Source: Gp1-AA122 sp035631655
GTDB taxonomy: Bacteria; Acidobacteriota; Terriglobia; Terriglobales; Acidobacteriaceae
Reading direction: 5' to 3'
DNA length: 64,000 bases
Assembly: GCA_035631655.1 (NCBI GenBank)
Contig: DASQIH010000127.1
Span: 1 to 64,000, forward strand
The notes under the pieces are model-generated. The model was not told where the DNA came from. It ran no database searches and saw nothing but the letters and a program-made list of their open reading frames with translations. Positions 27,668-35,976 of the stretch are shown piece by piece (the first letter of the stretch is position 1; the number at the start of each line of letters is the position of its first letter). The position numbers were made by a program, and so were the translations under genes.

Positions 27668-28750
27668 TCAGAAGCGTAAGATCGGATCAGCATCCGCCTC
27701 CCGGTTCTTGAAGACCAATTTAATCAACTGCTGCACCTGCTGGCGTTGCTGGTCGGTGTGGGTGCCGAAGGCGACGCCCATGCCAAACCCGGGATGTACC
27801 ACCTGCACCACTCCCTCCGAGCGGAACTTGATTTCTGACGTGCGCACAACGATTTCCAGGTTCGTTCCGGTGGGAAAAGGCGACGGAGTCTCTACGTAGC
27901 AGCCGCCCACGCTGATATCGGTGAGATGGCAACGGTGAGGAACATTCACTCCCGCGCGGTAGACCGCTGCTCCCAACTGGCACGCATGCCGCGATTGAAT
28001 GCGCCGGTCCGAAGGTGAGCTGGCCAGTCGCCCCGGCTGGCCAACTGGTAGCTGCACGGTGACTTTCGATTGCTCGACCGAAATCCGGGAGTTCAGCCAC
28101 TCCTTCAGAAGGCGTCGCGCAACCTGCGGCACGTCCAGGAAACGGACGCCTGCCCGTCCAGTGGAGTCTTGCCAGACGGTTTCCCCCGACATCTGGACGC
28201 ATTTCGTCTGACCGGGCAAGGTAAAGCGAAAATAAACTTTGCTCTGGCTGGGCAGCTGGTACTGGCACTGCAGCGCCAGCCCTTCCTCGCTCAGGTCCAC
28301 CAGGATCGCAGGCATGCTCTCGACGTTCGAATAGCTGAGACTCGCCTGCGCACATACTGGAGCGCGGCGATGCTTGCGATTTTCTCGTCTTACCAGACGA
28401 CTGGCGGCCCGCAAGCTGGCCCGGGCCCGCTCGGCCGATACCGGCCGGTACAAAATGAAGTTAGCGCCCATCGCGAAGACACTACGCACGCTGCTTCCTG
28501 CGTCCACAACGCTGATGACGAGTGAACTCTGGTTAGCCTGCGATGAGCGCGCCTGCTGCAGCAGCCGATCCCCTGTTGGCTGGTCGGGGCTGTCCACGAG
28601 AATGACTTCGTATTGCCCGGTTGTAAGTTTCCGGCGCGCAGCCGAAAAGTCCCCGCACTCTTCCACCACAATTTCCATCTCCGCCAGAACTTCGCCGAGG
28701 ACACCGGCGGTATGCGCGTCCGCGGAGATCAGCAGGGCACGAGAACTCAT
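27668..28750 (-). CDS. Receiver-like domain plus two PilZ domains
   Basis: About 360 residues. The N-terminal 120 residues resemble a response-regulator receiver (ALLISADAHTAGVLGEVL, then YEVILVDSPDQPTGDRLL), but the conserved C-terminal Lys is Arg (FILYRPVS), so phosphorylation-driven switching may be lost. Two PilZ-like domains follow: one from about 130 (RKHRRAPVCAQASLSY, DLSEEGLALQC) and one from about 245 (DRRIQSRHACQLGAAVY, DISVGGCYVETPSPFPTG). The second has the better (R)xxxR and (D/N)xSxxG motifs, so it may bind cyclic di-GMP. A GTG 27 nt upstream is an alternative start. Probable effector of motility or exopolysaccharide, fitting the ugd-uxs neighbours (inference). Confidence 0.8.
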   Translation of the reverse strand: MSSRALLISADAHTAGVLGEVLAEMEIVVEECGDFSAARRKLTTGQYEVILVDSPDQPTGDRLLQQARSSQANQSSLVISVVDAGSSVRSVFAMGANFILYRPVSAERARASLRAASRLVRRENRKHRRAPVCAQASLSYSNVESMPAILVDLSEEGLALQCQYQLPSQSKVYFRFTLPGQTKCVQMSGETVWQDSTGRAGVRFLDVPQVARRLLKEWLNSRISVEQSKVTVQLPVGQPGRLASSPSDRRIQSRHACQLGAAVYRAGVNVPHRCHLTDISVGGCYVETPSPFPTGTNLEIVVRTSEIKFRSEGVVQVVHPGFGMGVAFGTHTDQQRQQVQQLIKLVFKNREADADPILRF

Positions 28751-29062
28751 AGCTATGCAGCATCCTAGGGACGCCACACAGAGCGGACAAGTTACTACTG
28801 TAACGTGACATCAATGCCCTTTTTCCCCGGTAAAACCAGGTCCGCCACTATTCAATCCAACCCCTAATGTTTTGTTCCCGGGCTGACACGGCGCATGACA
28901 GCGTAGTACGACCACCATTGCCTCTCGGAGAGCTGCGATTTTAGCCAGGTTACTTCAGTCATCTGGAGAGGCGAAGCGTAAGAAGGTATGTTCAGCTTAG
29001 TTGCCGCCCAATCGTTACCGCAGGTTCGGCCAGGCATTCCCAGCCGGACGAAGGATTATCCG
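28751..29062. other. Intergenic region between divergent genes, with a GTTAC-N4-GTAAC palindrome
   Basis: About 310 nt with no credible gene. The one feature I can point to is the palindrome GTTAC-TACT-GTAAC at 28791-28804, about 45 nt upstream of the PilZ gene start and a possible operator. AAGGA for the next gene is at 29051-29055. Confidence 0.35.
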
Positions 29063-29488
29063 ATGTTGAAGAAGATGTGGAACTGGTTGATCGCTGCAGG
29101 AGCGCTCGTGTGCTTCATTGGATTGCTCTTCCTTCCGTCCGCGCTGAGTCCCCACAACCGTGATGAAAGCCTGCTGGGATCGGGATTGGTAATCTTTTCC
29201 TTCGGCACTTTAATGATAGCTAGCGCACTCTATTTCAAGGCACAGGCCCTCCGAGCAGAAATCGGCGCCGACCCTGCCCGGACGGCCCACCAGAATGGCA
29301 AGCGGCGTAAGGGTACTTGCGATGCTTGCCGGGCGGCCGCCCCGGTCGTGCAGTGCACCATGCACAAGATGAGCCTGTGCCCCACCTGCATGAGCCAGCA
29401 CTACGATTCGCGCGCTTGCGTCTACGTACCCGCGGTGCGCCGGGTCGCCGGGAAGATGGCCAGAGGCGCCTCTGCTGCTCGGGTCTGA
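29063..29488 (+). CDS. Two-helix membrane protein with B-box-like zinc-binding tail
   Basis: A 141-residue protein. Two membrane helices (WNWLIAAGALVCFIGLLFLP and LGSGLVIFSFGTLMIASALYF) are followed by a cytoplasmic tail whose cysteines and histidines form a B-box-like pattern: CDAC, then C-x2-H in CTMH, CPTC, and a final H and C (residues about 92-124). Small B-box-like zinc domains attached to membrane helices occur in bacterial proteins of unknown role. The ATG at 29063 has AAGGA 7 nt upstream; the longer frame from 28988 has no such site. Function unknown. Confidence 0.7.
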   Translation: MLKKMWNWLIAAGALVCFIGLLFLPSALSPHNRDESLLGSGLVIFSFGTLMIASALYFKAQALRAEIGADPARTAHQNGKRRKGTCDACRAAAPVVQCTMHKMSLCPTCMSQHYDSRACVYVPAVRRVAGKMARGASAARV

Positions 29489-29542
29489 TGCTCACCTGAC
29501 CTTCAGGTCCCCCCCTTGTTGTCGCGTAACCTCGCAGGCGAA

Positions 29543-30541
29543 CTAGCGGCGAATCCTTGGCGTGCCTCCGGGAGGCAGCGGGCTTGCTTTGGCAGGAGGA
29601 GCCTCCGCGACATTCAAACTGAGATCGCCGGACCAAGAATCGACCACCGCCTTCCATTCCCCAGTTTTCTGTCGAGCGAAGACCACCACATATTTACCGC
29701 GTTCCTCCCGCCGCTTGCCGACTGCAACCGGCACCAGCATCTGGCAGCGGCCTGCCTCGTAGGCAAGGTCGCCCAGCAACTCGACCCGGAACGGTTCCAT
29801 CTCGATATCCCCCAAACCGGAATCGAGCGCGGCACAAAAAAACTCGCGGATCGCTGGTGTTCCGCGAATGGCGGGGAAATTGGGGCGCAAAACCAAGGCG
29901 TCCGTCGCGTAAAACGTGAGCAGATCATCCAGCTGCTTGTTGTTACAAGCCAGGGCCCAGTCCTGAGTCATCTGGCGTAGGGCGGCTTCCGCACGACTGA
30001 GTCCCGGTCCACCCAGTGGAGCGCGCACTCTCCCGGGATCCTTCGCTGCTGTCGACGCTGCCGTCCTTTGGCCAAAAGCACCCGCAACCAACTCGGCTGC
30101 CGACCCTCCCTCGAAATAGTGATGGTGGTAGTGATGATGGTAATGATGGTGGCCTTTGGCCTGGGGACCCTGCCATGAACCCGCTTCTGCCGACTGTCCC
30201 AGCGGCTGTCCGCACATGCCGCAGAACTGGTTTTCCACCTGGTTGTGATGGCCGCAGCCGCGACATACCGGAAGTCCTTCCGGAGAAAAATCATCGCTCG
30301 ATGGGATTGTCGATTTTTCCTGTTGCGCTTCGGCGGTGGACCCAACCCCCTGGATGGCCCGAAGCGCAGCGGCAATAGCTTCATCGCCCGCTCCGGGATG
30401 GCCTGGCCCTTGCTTGTCTACCAGCCGCTTGAAGAATTCTTCGACTTCTGGACTGCGCTCCAACTCCGGGGAGCGGTTCACGGAAGGAGGCCTGTCTCTG
30501 GGCTGTTTCTCGTCGTCCACATCAACCGCCAGAGACGCCAT
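29543..30541 (-). CDS. Zinc-ribbon / His-repeat / SnoaL-like protein
   Basis: About 332 residues in three parts. Near residues 90-115 is a zinc ribbon (CRGCGHHNQVENQFCGMCG: two CxxC knuckles). Then comes a striking tract HHHYHHHYHHHY encoded by three 12-nt units, a likely metal-binding element. The last 130 residues form a SnoaL/DUF4440-type NTF2 fold (LRQMTQDWALACNNKQLDDL, FYATDALVLRPNFPAIRG), a fold used for small-molecule binding or enzymes. The start at 30541 lies 20 nt after the stop of the TonB-like gene, so the two form an operon. No signal peptide, so presumably cytoplasmic. Biological role unknown. Confidence 0.7.
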   Translation of the reverse strand: MASLAVDVDDEKQPRDRPPSVNRSPELERSPEVEEFFKRLVDKQGPGHPGAGDEAIAAALRAIQGVGSTAEAQQEKSTIPSSDDFSPEGLPVCRGCGHHNQVENQFCGMCGQPLGQSAEAGSWQGPQAKGHHHYHHHYHHHYFEGGSAAELVAGAFGQRTAASTAAKDPGRVRAPLGGPGLSRAEAALRQMTQDWALACNNKQLDDLLTFYATDALVLRPNFPAIRGTPAIREFFCAALDSGLGDIEMEPFRVELLGDLAYEAGRCQMLVPVAVGKRREERGKYVVVFARQKTGEWKAVVDSWSGDLSLNVAEAPPAKASPLPPGGTPRIRR

Positions 30542-30560
30542 TTTAGACGAAAACCGGCGT

Positions 30561-31007
30561 TCATCGATGCCAAAACTCGATCTTGGCTTCGGCCTCAGTG
30601 GGCACGCCGTTACAAGTCGCTGGCCGATAACGCCAGTGACGCACAACATTCAAAACCGCCTGCTCTTGCCGCTCATCTCCCCCCTGAAGGATTAGAGGGC
30701 TATGCACGTTGCCGTCGGTTCCGACGATGAGGCTGACCGTGACCGGCTCGTCGCCGTCAGCAGCCAGCAGTAGCGGGTTTGGCGTGGTTAGCGCTTGGGG
30801 AGGCTGCGTATCTTCGCAGTGGGAACGAGCCAGGAAATGCGGGACATCCGTGAATCGGGAATCATGCACAGCGGGCCTAAAGATCAGCCGCTCCCGCACC
30901 GACAACTTTTCTGAACCATTCGCTGTAACCGGGGTCCGATGCGTGGAAGCCACGCAGATCGCGCACAGCAGCAACAACAGAATTGGCCAGAGCTTACGAG
31001 TGTTCAT
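30561..31007 (-). CDS. Exported TonB C-terminal-domain protein
   Basis: A 148-residue protein with a signal peptide or N-terminal anchor (LWPILLLLLCAICVASTH) and a TonB-like C-terminal domain (PVTVSLIVGTDGNVHSPLIL, then QEQAVLNVVRHWRYRPATCNG). The RHWRYRPA motif is the usual TonB/TolA-type ending. There is no Pro-rich spacer, so it cannot span the periplasm as classical TonB does. GGAAGGA before the ATG at 31007 fixes the start. First gene of a pair with the zinc-ribbon/SnoaL gene. Confidence 0.75.
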   Translation of the reverse strand: MNTRKLWPILLLLLCAICVASTHRTPVTANGSEKLSVRERLIFRPAVHDSRFTDVPHFLARSHCEDTQPPQALTTPNPLLLAADGDEPVTVSLIVGTDGNVHSPLILQGGDERQEQAVLNVVRHWRYRPATCNGVPTEAEAKIEFWHR

Positions 31008-31264
31008 CTCATTCCTTCCTAAAACTGTGGCGCGTATCGGGGGCGGAGTGCATCCCGTTTGGTGCAGCCAAAGCGCAATCGGCATGCCAGCCACAACACG
31101 CTATGGCGTTGATTCAGTGGCCAAATCCAGCTCAAAAGGACAGCCAATGTGAAATCTCTTGCACCTTAATTGCTCACAATGACCTGCTAGTTGGCCAAAC
31201 CCCGGTGGTTGCTGGAGAAATCCCTTTGCCGCCGCAAGCCAATTGTGAGCTGCGAACTTTGCTC

Positions 31265-31280
31265 TGTGAGTCCGGTCACA
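31265..31280. promoter_or_regulatory. CRP/FNR-family-like dyad, site 4 (TGTGA-N6-TCACA)
   Basis: A perfect TGTGA-GTCCGG-TCACA lies in the 357-nt divergent region 31008-31364, centred about 92 nt upstream of the ATG at 31365. I see no gene or other convincing element in the rest of that region. Confidence 0.6.
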
Positions 31281-31364
31281 TCGCACTATGAGCCGTTGGT
31301 TCAGAATTTTCTTACCGTGGATTCCCAGACACGGGGTTGGCGAAATCCACCGGGGGAGGGCGCG

Positions 31365-32039
31365 ATGTTCGAACAAGAGATCGAATTAGAAAAGCGCGAA
31401 TCGTCTGTCGTCCCACTGCTTCTGATCGTGGTCATGATCCTGGCCATCGTCGGTTTGGCGGGCTACTACGTCTGGCAAAACAAGCAGGTGATGAGCACTG
31501 CGGACGCCGGCAGCGTCGTTTCCGCGTCGCTGAAAGCGCAGGGCCCCGCGGTGGTTCGCTTCCACACCGGGATGGTGAAAGCGAGTGTGAATGAAAAGCC
31601 CGAGGACCCACATTACCGGCTGCTGGAGAAAGCCGGTCTCCTCAAGCGCGGCAAGCTGACTGGCCGAACCTATCCGATTGTGCTGACCTCACAGGGCGAG
31701 AAACTGCTGGCGGAAATCCCCGACGTGGAAAAGACCAAGGAGAAGGACAACACTGATTTGTACGTTGTTCCCCTGGCCGAGCGCCGCCTGGCGGAAATTT
31801 CCAAGATCACCATGCTGAGCCCGGAACGGGCAAGAGTCGAGTTCAGCTGGCGCTGGGAACCGAACAAGCTGGGCAACCTGTTCGAGGCTTCAGGGTCGCT
31901 GGTGAAAAGCTTCAACACCTGGGACCGCTCCACGCTGATCGACAAGTACGGCGTCAATTTCTACCATGGCGAGCCCACCAAAGTGGCTCTGGTGCTCGTG
32001 AAGACGCCCAGCAACCGGTGGCAGGTCGCGATCGAGTAG
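31365..32039 (+). CDS. Single-pass membrane protein of unknown function
   Basis: A 224-residue protein with a short cytoplasmic head (MFEQEIELEKRES), one membrane helix (VVPLLLIVVMILAIVGLAGYYVW, residues 15-37) and an extracytoplasmic domain of about 185 residues. That domain includes a segment resembling a winged-helix-like core (LLEKAGLLKRGKLTG) and a C-terminal beta-rich part (RARVEFSWRWEPNKLGNLFE). GGGGAGG 5 nt upstream of the ATG decides the start; the frame is open upstream but lacks a site. A CRP/FNR-like dyad lies about 92 nt upstream and a strong terminator follows, so it is a monocistronic unit. No family recognised. Confidence 0.7.
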   Translation: MFEQEIELEKRESSVVPLLLIVVMILAIVGLAGYYVWQNKQVMSTADAGSVVSASLKAQGPAVVRFHTGMVKASVNEKPEDPHYRLLEKAGLLKRGKLTGRTYPIVLTSQGEKLLAEIPDVEKTKEKDNTDLYVVPLAERRLAEISKITMLSPERARVEFSWRWEPNKLGNLFEASGSLVKSFNTWDRSTLIDKYGVNFYHGEPTKVALVLVKTPSNRWQVAIE

Positions 32040-32067
32040 TTGAGTTGTTTCCTCTTCTTCCTAGTCT

Positions 32068-32099
32068 GGGGCACGGTTAAGCACCGTGCCCTTTGTTTT
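32068..32099 (+). terminator. Intrinsic terminator after the single-pass membrane protein
   Basis: Stem GGGCACGG (32069-32076) / CCGTGCCC (32084-32091) with a 7-nt loop, followed by TTTGTTTTT. About 30 nt after the stop codon. Confidence 0.88.
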
Positions 32100-32258
32100 T
32101 CTCAACCCAAATTCTTGTTATTCCGAGGAGGCTTGCGCCGACGGGGAATCTGGGTTAGGAGTTTTGCGCGAAGCACTTCATTGCGGATGGTTCCGAGAAC
32201 CTAGCTCTTGGCAGGAGGCAAGAGCCTCCCGCCTGTCAGGAAACACTGAGAGCCGAAC

Positions 32259-32639
32259 TTAGCGAACTTCGACGCTGCCGTGGAGTTGGATGATTGGACG
32301 GCGCACGATGATCTGCCCACGTTCGTCCTGATAGTAGTAATGAGGCCGGCCCTCATACATGTACGTGCGGCAACCGTATTTCTTGGCCTGGCCGGGAGGC
32401 AGACCGCAATTACCCCAGCCGGTTTTCTTTCCGCGATTCCATCCCGGAGGACGGCCGTCGCGATCGCCGTAAGTGCGATATTCGTATCCGTTGCGCGTTT
32501 CCCAGCGGCCCTGGTCGTCATCGAAGTGCTTCTTGGCGTGCTTGTTCCCTTTTCCTTGTCCGTGGTCCGCCATTAGAGTTGGGGTGGCCAATCCAAGCGA
32601 TGCTATGAGAGCGAGCACTGCCAGCCCGTATCTGATCAT
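32259..32639 (-). CDS. Small exported basic protein of unknown function
   Basis: A 126-residue protein with a signal peptide (MIRYGLAVLALIASLGLATP), then a His/Lys/Asp-rich stretch (HGQGKGNKHAKKHFDDD) and a Gly/Tyr/Arg-rich domain with RPPGWNRGKKTGWGNCGLPP and GCRTYMYEGRPHYYYQDERG. I have seen PPGW...GW.NC.LPPG.AKK patterns in other acidobacterial exported proteins (memory, not checked). It somewhat resembles RcnB-type periplasmic proteins, but the key motifs do not fit. GGAG lies 7 nt upstream of the ATG at 32639. Upstream of its 3' side, a small inverted repeat GGAGGC/GCCTCC (32214-32229) may be its 3' stem. Confidence 0.65.
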   Translation of the reverse strand: MIRYGLAVLALIASLGLATPTLMADHGQGKGNKHAKKHFDDDQGRWETRNGYEYRTYGDRDGRPPGWNRGKKTGWGNCGLPPGQAKKYGCRTYMYEGRPHYYYQDERGQIIVRRPIIQLHGSVEVR

Positions 32640-32778
32640 TCCAATGCTCCGTATTAAGGGCAAGTAGAACAACACCAGAGTAGCTTACTCTTTCCTAGCT
32701 TGCAGGGGGACGATTACGGAGGTGTTGGGCAGCCGGGTTCCCATGATTTATGCTTCTTTGTTTTTTAGGAGACAGACT

Positions 32779-35700
32779 GTGAAAGCAAGATGCCGGAGTG
32801 CTCTATCAGTTCTCGGAATTCTGCTTTTTGGATTAATCACGTTCTCCGCCGCCCAGGAGTTCAGTCCGAAGCTTTATCAAGGCATGCAATGGCGGATGAT
32901 TGGCCCTTTCCGCGGCGGCCGCACCGTGGCGGTGAGCGGAGTGCCGGGCCGACCGAATGTCTTTTACATGGCGCCCAACAATGGCGGTGTGTGGAAAAGT
33001 AGCGATTCCGGTCGAACCTGGAATCCCATCTTCGACGGCCAGCCCACCGGATCGATCGGCGCCCTGGCTGTAGCGCCTTCCAATCCCGACATCATTTACG
33101 TGGGCAGCGGCGAGGGCTTGCGCCGACCTGATCTCTCGGTAGGAGACGGCATCTACAAATCCACCGATGGCGGCCAGACCTGGCAGCCTCTCGGATTGCG
33201 GGACGCCCAGCAGATTGGTGCCATCATCGTTGATCCTCGCGATCCGAACCGCGTGTTGGTTGCGGCTCTCGGGCATCCTTATGGCCCGAATCCCGAGCGT
33301 GGAGTCTTCCGCTCGCTGGATGGCGGCGCGACCTGGCAAAAGGTCCTTTACAAAGACGACAACACCGGGGCGATTGATCTGGCATTCGATCCCGCGGACG
33401 CACAAATTGTCTATGCCGATATATGGTCCTCGCGCCGTCCGCCCTGGACCACTGGCGGCGGCTACAACGGCCCGGGCAGCGGGCTTTACAAATCAACCGA
33501 TGGCGGCACTAACTGGAAGCAACTCACTGAGGGCCTGCCCACGGAAAAGGACAAGCTGGGCCGCATCGGAATTGGTATTGCCCCCAGCCATCCGAATCGC
33601 ATTTACGCCTTGGTAGATGCGCCGAAGCTTGGTGGCTTGTATCGTTCCGATAATGCCGGCGAAAACTGGCAGAGAGTGAACGAGGAAGAACGCATCTGGG
33701 GACGTGGTGACGACTTCGCCTGCGTTCGCGTAGACCCCAAAAACCAAGATATCGTCTACGTGGCGAACACTTCGACCTATCGTTCCACCGACGCCGGCAA
33801 GAATTTCACCGCCATCAAGGGCGCGCCGGGTGGAGATGACTACCACACCATCTGGATCAATCCGGAGAATCCGGACATCATCGCGCTCGCCAGCGATCAG
33901 GGCCTTACTCTCAGCGTGAATGGCGGCCAGACCTGGAGCTCGTGGTACAACCAACCGACGGCGCAGTTCTATCACGTCATCACTGACAATCAGTTTCCCT
34001 ACTGGGTCTACGGCGGGCAGCAGGAGAGCGGCAGCGCCGGTACGGCCAGCCGCAGTGATTTTGGCGAAATCACGTTTCGCGAGTGGTATCCGATCGGAAC
34101 CGAAGAGTACGGCTACGTTGCTCCCGATCCGCTCAATCCAAATCTCATTTACGGCGGCAAGACCACGCGCTATGACCGCACCACCGGCCAGACCCAGGAT
34201 GTCTCACCCGTGGTGCTGCGTACTGGCCAGTACCGCTTTAATCGCACGGCACCGCTGATCTTCTCCCCAGCAGACCCGCATGTGCTCTATTTGGCATCGA
34301 ATGTGCTTTTCAAGACTACTAACGGCGGACAAAGCTGGGACATCATCAGCCCCGACCTGACCCGCGAAGATCCGGGAGTGCCGCCCAATTTAGGCGTGTT
34401 CGTCGAGTCCGACCCGGCCAAAGGTAAGCATCGTGGCGTGATTTACTCGATTGCTCCCTCGTCCAAGGACGTAAACCTGATTTGGATCGGCACCGATGAC
34501 GGCTTAATCCAGGTGACGCACGATGGAGGCAAGAATTGGCAGAACGTCACGCCCTCGGAGTTGACGCCGTGGAGCAAGCTGGCCCAGATGGATGCCTCGC
34601 ACTTTGACACCGTGACGGTCTATGCCGCCGTGAATCGTTTTCGTCTCGATGATCTGCGTCCGTACGTCTATCGCACCCACGACGGCGGCAAAACCTGGCA
34701 GAAGATCGTTACTGGACTTCCCGAGAACGAACCCGTCAACACCGTACGCGAAGATCCCGAGAGAAAAGGCTTGCTCTTCGCCGGCACCGAGCGCAGCGTG
34801 TATGTCTCCTTCGATGATGGCGACCACTGGCAATCGCTGCAGCTCAACTTACCTGCGACTTCCATCCGCGATCTGGTCGTTCACCAGGATGACGTGGTAG
34901 TGGGCACACATGGGCGATCTTTCTGGATTCTCGACAACATCACGCCGCTCCGCCAGCTCAACCCGTGGGTAGCCGATTCCGACGTCCACTTGTTTGCGCC
35001 CGAGGTCACGTACCGCATGCGCCGCGACAACAACACGGATACGCCGCTTCCACCCGAAGAGCCCGCCGGCAAGAATCCGCCCGACGGCGCCATGCTGGAT
35101 TACCTGCTGAAATCAAGCGAGCCCGTCACTCTCGAGATTGCTGATGAAGCCGGAAAATTGGTGCGCCGGTTTTCGAGTACAGACAAGCCGGAACCGGTGA
35201 ACCCAAAAGAATTGCCCGTTCCCACCTATTGGATCAGGCCGCCCCAGATTCTCTCGGCGGAGCCCGGCATGCACCGCTTTGTCTGGGATCTACACTATCC
35301 GCCCCCCGATGCGCTGGAGCACGAGTACCCAATCTCCGCGATTTACCACGACACTCCGCGTTTCCCGCTCGGCCCCGCCGTCCTCCCGGGCAACTACAAT
35401 GTCAAGCTCACCGCCGGCGGAAAAAGCTACACGCAGCCTCTGACCATCAAGATGGATCCGCGCGTGAAGACCCCGCCTGACGGGCTTCGCCAGAAGTTTG
35501 AAACCGAACTCAGAATTACTGAGGCCATGCATCAGGACTACACCGCTCTGCAAGAGGTACGCCTCCTGAGAGCTCAATTAAAGCAACTGCAGGACAAAGC
35601 CAAGAAACCGCTTTCCGATTCCATCGCAGCTTTTGACAAGAAAGCTGCCGAACTGGAAGGCGCGTCTGGTGGGTATGGCGCGGTATTCCTGAAAGACGCT

Positions 35701-35928
35701 GCCGGAAGAAGTCTCGCGCGCTTGAATGGCGGTCTCAATCGCTTGCTCGGGGCGGTGGACAGCGCTGATGCAGCGCCGACCACCCAGCAGATCGCCATGC
35801 TCAACCAGGTGCAAGCCGCACTCGAGCAGCAATTGGCCGCCTGGAAGGAAATGAAAGAGCGCGATGTGGCGGCATTGAATAGCCGGCTTCGGCGAGCCCA
35901 GCTAAAGGAAATCACGATTGAGAAGTAG
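32779..35928 (+). CDS. Large secreted VPS10/Asp-box propeller protein
   Basis: A 1049-residue exported protein. The signal peptide (CRSALSVLGILLFGLITFSA, cleaved near AAQ) is followed by two beta-propellers with many Asp-boxes (SSDSGRTWNP, STDGGQTWQP, SLDGGATWQK, STDGGTNWKQ, THDGGKNWQN, SFDDGDHWQS). This is the sortilin/VPS10-like glycosyl-hydrolase-related family common in Acidobacteriota and Bacteroidota. After about residue 760 there is a Pro-rich beta domain, then a helical coiled-coil end (QEVRLLRAQLKQLQDKAKK; EQQLAAWKEMKERD). I chose the GTG at 32779, which has AGGAG 7 nt upstream and begins the signal peptide. Enzymatic activity is unproven for the family. Confidence 0.82.
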   Translation: MKARCRSALSVLGILLFGLITFSAAQEFSPKLYQGMQWRMIGPFRGGRTVAVSGVPGRPNVFYMAPNNGGVWKSSDSGRTWNPIFDGQPTGSIGALAVAPSNPDIIYVGSGEGLRRPDLSVGDGIYKSTDGGQTWQPLGLRDAQQIGAIIVDPRDPNRVLVAALGHPYGPNPERGVFRSLDGGATWQKVLYKDDNTGAIDLAFDPADAQIVYADIWSSRRPPWTTGGGYNGPGSGLYKSTDGGTNWKQLTEGLPTEKDKLGRIGIGIAPSHPNRIYALVDAPKLGGLYRSDNAGENWQRVNEEERIWGRGDDFACVRVDPKNQDIVYVANTSTYRSTDAGKNFTAIKGAPGGDDYHTIWINPENPDIIALASDQGLTLSVNGGQTWSSWYNQPTAQFYHVITDNQFPYWVYGGQQESGSAGTASRSDFGEITFREWYPIGTEEYGYVAPDPLNPNLIYGGKTTRYDRTTGQTQDVSPVVLRTGQYRFNRTAPLIFSPADPHVLYLASNVLFKTTNGGQSWDIISPDLTREDPGVPPNLGVFVESDPAKGKHRGVIYSIAPSSKDVNLIWIGTDDGLIQVTHDGGKNWQNVTPSELTPWSKLAQMDASHFDTVTVYAAVNRFRLDDLRPYVYRTHDGGKTWQKIVTGLPENEPVNTVREDPERKGLLFAGTERSVYVSFDDGDHWQSLQLNLPATSIRDLVVHQDDVVVGTHGRSFWILDNITPLRQLNPWVADSDVHLFAPEVTYRMRRDNNTDTPLPPEEPAGKNPPDGAMLDYLLKSSEPVTLEIADEAGKLVRRFSSTDKPEPVNPKELPVPTYWIRPPQILSAEPGMHRFVWDLHYPPPDALEHEYPISAIYHDTPRFPLGPAVLPGNYNVKLTAGGKSYTQPLTIKMDPRVKTPPDGLRQKFETELRITEAMHQDYTALQEVRLLRAQLKQLQDKAKKPLSDSIAAFDKKAAELEGASGGYGAVFLKDAAGRSLARLNGGLNRLLGAVDSADAAPTTQQIAMLNQVQAALEQQLAAWKEMKERDVAALNSRLRRAQLKEITIEK

Positions 35929-35942
35929 GGGGATCGTGTGGC

Positions 35943-35961
35943 GGCGGGTCTTCGACCCGCC
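35943..35961. repeat. GGCGGGTC-TTC-GACCCGCC palindrome
   Basis: An 8-bp perfect stem with a 3-nt loop between the convergent Asp-box protein gene and the ferredoxin-methyltransferase gene. The same palindrome (loop TCT) recurs at 51131-51149, so this is an interspersed palindromic element that may also act as a 3' stem. Confidence 0.6.
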
Positions 35962-35976
35962 CTCCCCGGCAAGGCT

